A DNA stretch of 64,000 nucleotides from Cephalotus follicularis (Eukaryota > Streptophyta > Magnoliopsida > Oxalidales > Cephalotaceae): positions 360,663 to 424,662 of the forward strand of contig BDDD01000086.1 of NCBI GenBank assembly GCA_001972305.1, read 5' to 3'. Position numbers and translations under genes: made by a program. Position 1 is the stretch's first letter, and every line of letters begins with the position of its first letter. Positions 60,484 to 64,000 of the stretch are shown here, one piece after another. The notes under the pieces were generated by a model, which saw only the letters and a list, made by a program, of their open reading frames with translations, had not been told where the DNA came from and did no database searches.

Positions 60484-63400
60484 TTGCATCTGATCATTCC
60501 ATCGTTACCAGTCTCCAGCATTTGTAGGCTCCCTAATGCTACCCTTGCTGAGTCTTGGCTAACCCATTTGGAGAAAATCCTTGAGGTCATGGGATGTGAT
60601 GATGAACAGAGATTGGCAATTGTAGTGTATATGTTCCAAGGAGAAGCTGAGCACTGGTGGGCTATGGTTAACACATATTGGACAAGAAATGGTACAGTCT
60701 ACTCTTGGGATGCCTTCAAAAGAGAATTCCATGCAAGGTACTTCCCTCAGGTAGAGATAGAAAGGAGAGAGATTGAATTTGCTAACTTGGTACAAGGAAG
60801 CATGACAGTTGCTGAGTATGAGGCGAGGTTCACGCAGCTAGCCCGATCCGCCCCGTACTTAGTGGAAATCCAAGCGCGTAGTGCAAAGAAGTTCCTTCGG
60901 GGATTGAGATTGGATTTGAGGAGGCAACTGCCCCCCTTTGGGTTGACCTCCATATCGGATATTTCTTCCTGAGCTATGCAGCTCGAGGATATTGCAGCTG
61001 AGGCAAGATAGATGAGAAATATAGCCCGTACCAGGCCTACTCCTTCTTCTTGGCAGAGTGGTAGTGACAGTGGCGGTGCTATATTACAGAAGACTGATAG
61101 TAGCCCCTCACCTGGTTCTCAGGGTAACAATCAGGATAGTGGGAATCCGTCCCGTTCTCGGAGGAGAGGCAAATCGAGGAACGCAAGTCGATGAGACCGA
61201 TCTTCAGCACCTAGTCAGGGTACACCCTCCAGACTTTCTAGGAGCAGTAATCAGAGTGCTACGGTTCCTTGCGTGTATTACCAGAAGACCAACCATACTT
61301 CTGAGAATTGTAGATGATTCTTGGGCCATTGCTATGTTTGTGGTGGTTCCGACCACATTGCTAGAGATTGTCCTTGGAGTTCTCGCCCTAGAGGATTTGA
61401 TCAGACACATCGGGCACAGCCCCCACAGGAATCGACAGCTAGTGTACCGTCTTCTTCCTGTGGGACTTCGCAGTCCAGGGGGAAGCAGCCTATGAGTTCT
61501 GCTCTGACAGTTCAGGCTAGAGTGTTTGCTATGGAACCAAGTGCTACAGCAGGGTCTATTGTTGTGATTGGAGGTACCATTTGACTCTTTCAGCTTCAGC
61601 ACGGGTTCTTTTGATTCGGGTTCATCCCATTCATTTATTACATTGCATTTTGTCTCCCATGTTTGTTTGAGGCCTGAGTACCTTCCTTTCGTGTTGGAGG
61701 TATCCACACCTCTTGGTGAGTCAGCGACCACCGATCGAGTGTGTAGAGATTGTATTGTTGAGATTGATGATCGTTGCTTGTTAGCCGATCTTATTATTTT
61801 ACCAATGGATTGCCTAGATGTGATTCTTGGCATGGATTGGTTGTCTGCTAGCTTTGCTCAGGTGGATTGCCATCGGAAAGTAGTGGATTTCAGTCCTCCG
61901 GGGCGACCACCTTTTCTGTTTCTTGGCACCTTAGAGCCTTTGTTTTTTTCCGATGATTTCGGCTTTGCATGAGGACAGATTGTTACGACAGGGATGCCAG
62001 GGGTTTCTGGCACATGTGCTCGATACAGACAGATGGCGGTTGGAACTGGTGGATATTCCATTGGTTTGTGAGCTCGAAGATGCTTTTCCTCGGGATTTGA
62101 CGTCGTTGCCGCCAGACAGAGAGACAGAGTTTGTGATTGATCTGATACCAGGAACTGCACCGATTTCTCGAGCACCGTACCGAATGGCACCGATGGAATT
62201 GAAAGAGTTAAAGATACAGTTACAGAATTTTCTAGAAAAAGGCTTTATAAGACCTTGTGCTTCACCCTGGGGAGCACCTATCCTTTTTGTCAAGAAGAAA
62301 GATGGATCGCTCTGTATGTGTATTGACTACCGACAGCTCAATAAAGTTACAGTGAAGAATAAGTACCCTCTACAGCACATTGATGAGCTGTTTGATCAGC
62401 TTAGAGGAGCGACAGTGTTTTCTAAGCTCGACTTGAGATCGGGCTACCACCAGTTGAAAGTCAGACCGAAGGATATTCTGAAGACGGCTTTCAGATCAAG
62501 ATATGGCCATTATGAGTTCTTAGTTATGCCTTTTGGTGTGACTAATCCTCCTGCGGCTTTCATGGACCTGATGAACCGAATGTTCAGGCAGTATTTGGAT
62601 CAGTTCATTGTAGTGTTTATTGATGACCTCTTGGTCTATTCCAGGACCGATGAGGAGCATGCCCAACACCTCTACATTGTATTGCAAACTTTGAGGGATC
62701 ATCGATTGTATGCCAAATTCGACAAGTGCGAGTTTTGGTTACCGGAGGTTGCTTTTCTTGGGCATATTGTTACTAGTAATGGTTTATCAGTGGATTCATC
62801 GAAAGAAGAGGCAGTGAAAGATTGGAAACGACCGACGAATGCTCTTGGTGTTCGCAGCTTCTTGGGTTTAGCAGGGTATTATCATCGGTTTGTTGAGGAA
62901 TTTTACCCGTATTGCTACAGCATTGACCAGATTGACCCAGAAAAGCACTGCCCTTGTGTGGTAGTGATTGCAGAGAGTGGCTACTGTTGTTGATGAAAGA
63001 TTGAAACCTGATTTCTCCCTATCTACGGATGGGTTATTGACATACAAGAATAGAGTTTGCATTCCAGCCGATAGCGAGTTGAAGGAAGAGCTTCTTTCTC
63101 AAGCTCATAAATCTCGTCTCTCTGTCCATCCAGGGAGTACGAAGATGTATCGTGACCTAAAACTTAGCTATTGGTGGATTGGCATGAAGAGAGAAATCGC
63201 GGAGTTTGTATCGAGATGCCTCACTTGCCAGCAAGTTAAGGCAGAGCACCAGAGACCGACGGGCTTACTTCAGCCTTTACTCATTCCTGAGTGAAAATGG
63301 GAGCACATTACCATGGATTTCATGTCTGGGTTGCCTCTGACTCGTGACAGACATGATGGTATTTGGGTTGTGGTCGATCGACTCACGAAGTCGGCCACTT

Positions 63401-64000
63401 TCTACTGATTTGGGTGACTTATTCTAGAGAAAAGTTATCCAATTGTTCATGAAAGAGATTGTTAAAGCACATGGAGCTCCTGTCAGCATTATTTCGGATA
63501 GAGACTCTCGCTTCACCTCCGGGTTTTGGAGGAGGTTACAGGTAGCTATGGGTACAGAATTGAGTTTCAACACTATTTTTCATCCCCAAACAGATGGTTT
63601 GTCTGAAAGGAACATTTAGACTTCTGAGGACATGCTTCGAGCATGCGTTCTCGACTTTCGAGGAAGTTGGGATGACTACTTACATTTGATTGAGTTCTCG
63701 TATAACAATAGTTATCACGAGAGCATACAGATGGCTCCCTATGAAGCCCTATATGGAAGAAAGTGCCGTTCACCAGTTTGTTGGGATCAGGTTGGTGAAA
63801 AGAGTATTTTGGGGCCAGAGATTGTACAGATTACCGCAGAGAAAGTGAAATTGACCAGAGACCGATTGATTATTGAACAGAGTAGGCAGAAAAGCTATGC
63901 TGATGTTCATCGCAGAGGCTTGGAGTTTAGTGTTGGTGACCATGTTTTCCTCAAAGTGTCGCCCACTAAAGGAGTCATGAGATTCGGGAAGAAAGAAAAG
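60484..64000 (+). pseudogene. Element D gag-pol region, incomplete (fossil)
   Basis: Gag domain ([14 protein letters not shown], from about 60550), CCHC knuckle ([14 protein letters not shown], about 61330), protease segment ([15 protein letters not shown], about 61815), RT ([28 protein letters not shown], about 62300-62650), and integrase with HPGSTKMYRDLKLSYWW, CLTCQQVKAEHQRP and the core towards 63850. The GPY-like end (GVMRFGKKEK) is at the window's edge. Broken, with several breaks. Confidence 0.85.

Larger units (their letters stand above)
57763..64000 (+). mobile_element. Element D: second copy of the same chromovirus family, nested in C
   Basis: Its LTR 57763-60336 is clearly of the same family as element C's and is followed by primer site, gag, protease, RT and integrase, running off the window at the integrase C-terminal region. 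It lies within the RNase H region of element C; CTTTA at 57758-57762 is the expected target site, its partner outside the window. Broken, with several breaks. Since D interrupts C, it is the younger insertion of the two. Confidence 0.85.

Overview
This is nuclear DNA of a flowering plant, most likely a eudicot. The evidence is nested LTR retrotransposons primed by initiator-Met tRNA, plant-only families (Tat-lineage Ty3 elements with two RNase H domains, a CACTA transposase remnant, hAT-type MITEs), and two intron-bearing host genes of plant type. Only two host genes are convincing: an RBR-type E3 ubiquitin ligase (35744-36795, +) and a Bet v 1/PR-10 gene of the norcoclaurine-synthase-like branch (41965-50095, -). 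I could not identify the species.

Layout. 1-1145: right end of an LTR (+) that sits inside the left LTR of element A. 1146-10428: element A, a Ty3 chromovirus on the minus strand with 2.4 kb LTRs. Element A sits inside the left LTR of element B. 10429-17703: element B, a Ty1/copia derivative (+) with a gag region and a second, non-pol ORF in the place where pol would be. Its left LTR also holds a solo LTR of a related copia element (10867-12083, minus, TSD ATCTC). 17704-19650: decayed CACTA transposase with a 286 bp hAT MITE inside it. 19650-21022: AT-rich spacer with another MITE. 21028-34762: a 13.7 kb Tat-lineage Ty3 element (minus), with 646 bp LTRs about 3.6% apart and TSD GATTG. It carries an oppositely oriented additional gene, two minisatellites, and a 1.49 kb duplication that meets an 8-N assembly gap.

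34763-37000 holds the RBR gene, which has one GC-AG intron. 37030-39235 is an AT-rich cluster of long inverted repeats. 39236-41960 has no recognisable gene apart from a MITE-like unit. The PR-10 gene at 41965-50095 has its one conserved intron stretched to 7.65 kb by a 6.5 kb LTR element without visible gag or pol (42945-49451, opposite strand). 50096-52322 is spacer with a long-TIR MITE. 52323 to the end holds two elements of one chromovirus family (+, about 2.57 kb LTRs), the second inserted inside the RNase H region of the first.

The retroelements are treated as fossils. Nothing here is a convincing new cellular system. The most interesting items are the non-autonomous copia element with a substitute ORF, the antisense gene and repeats of the Tat element, the GTCGAC-type motif clusters shared by LTRs of unrelated families, the giant PR-10 intron, and the GC-AG intron that splits the RING2 domain of the ligase.
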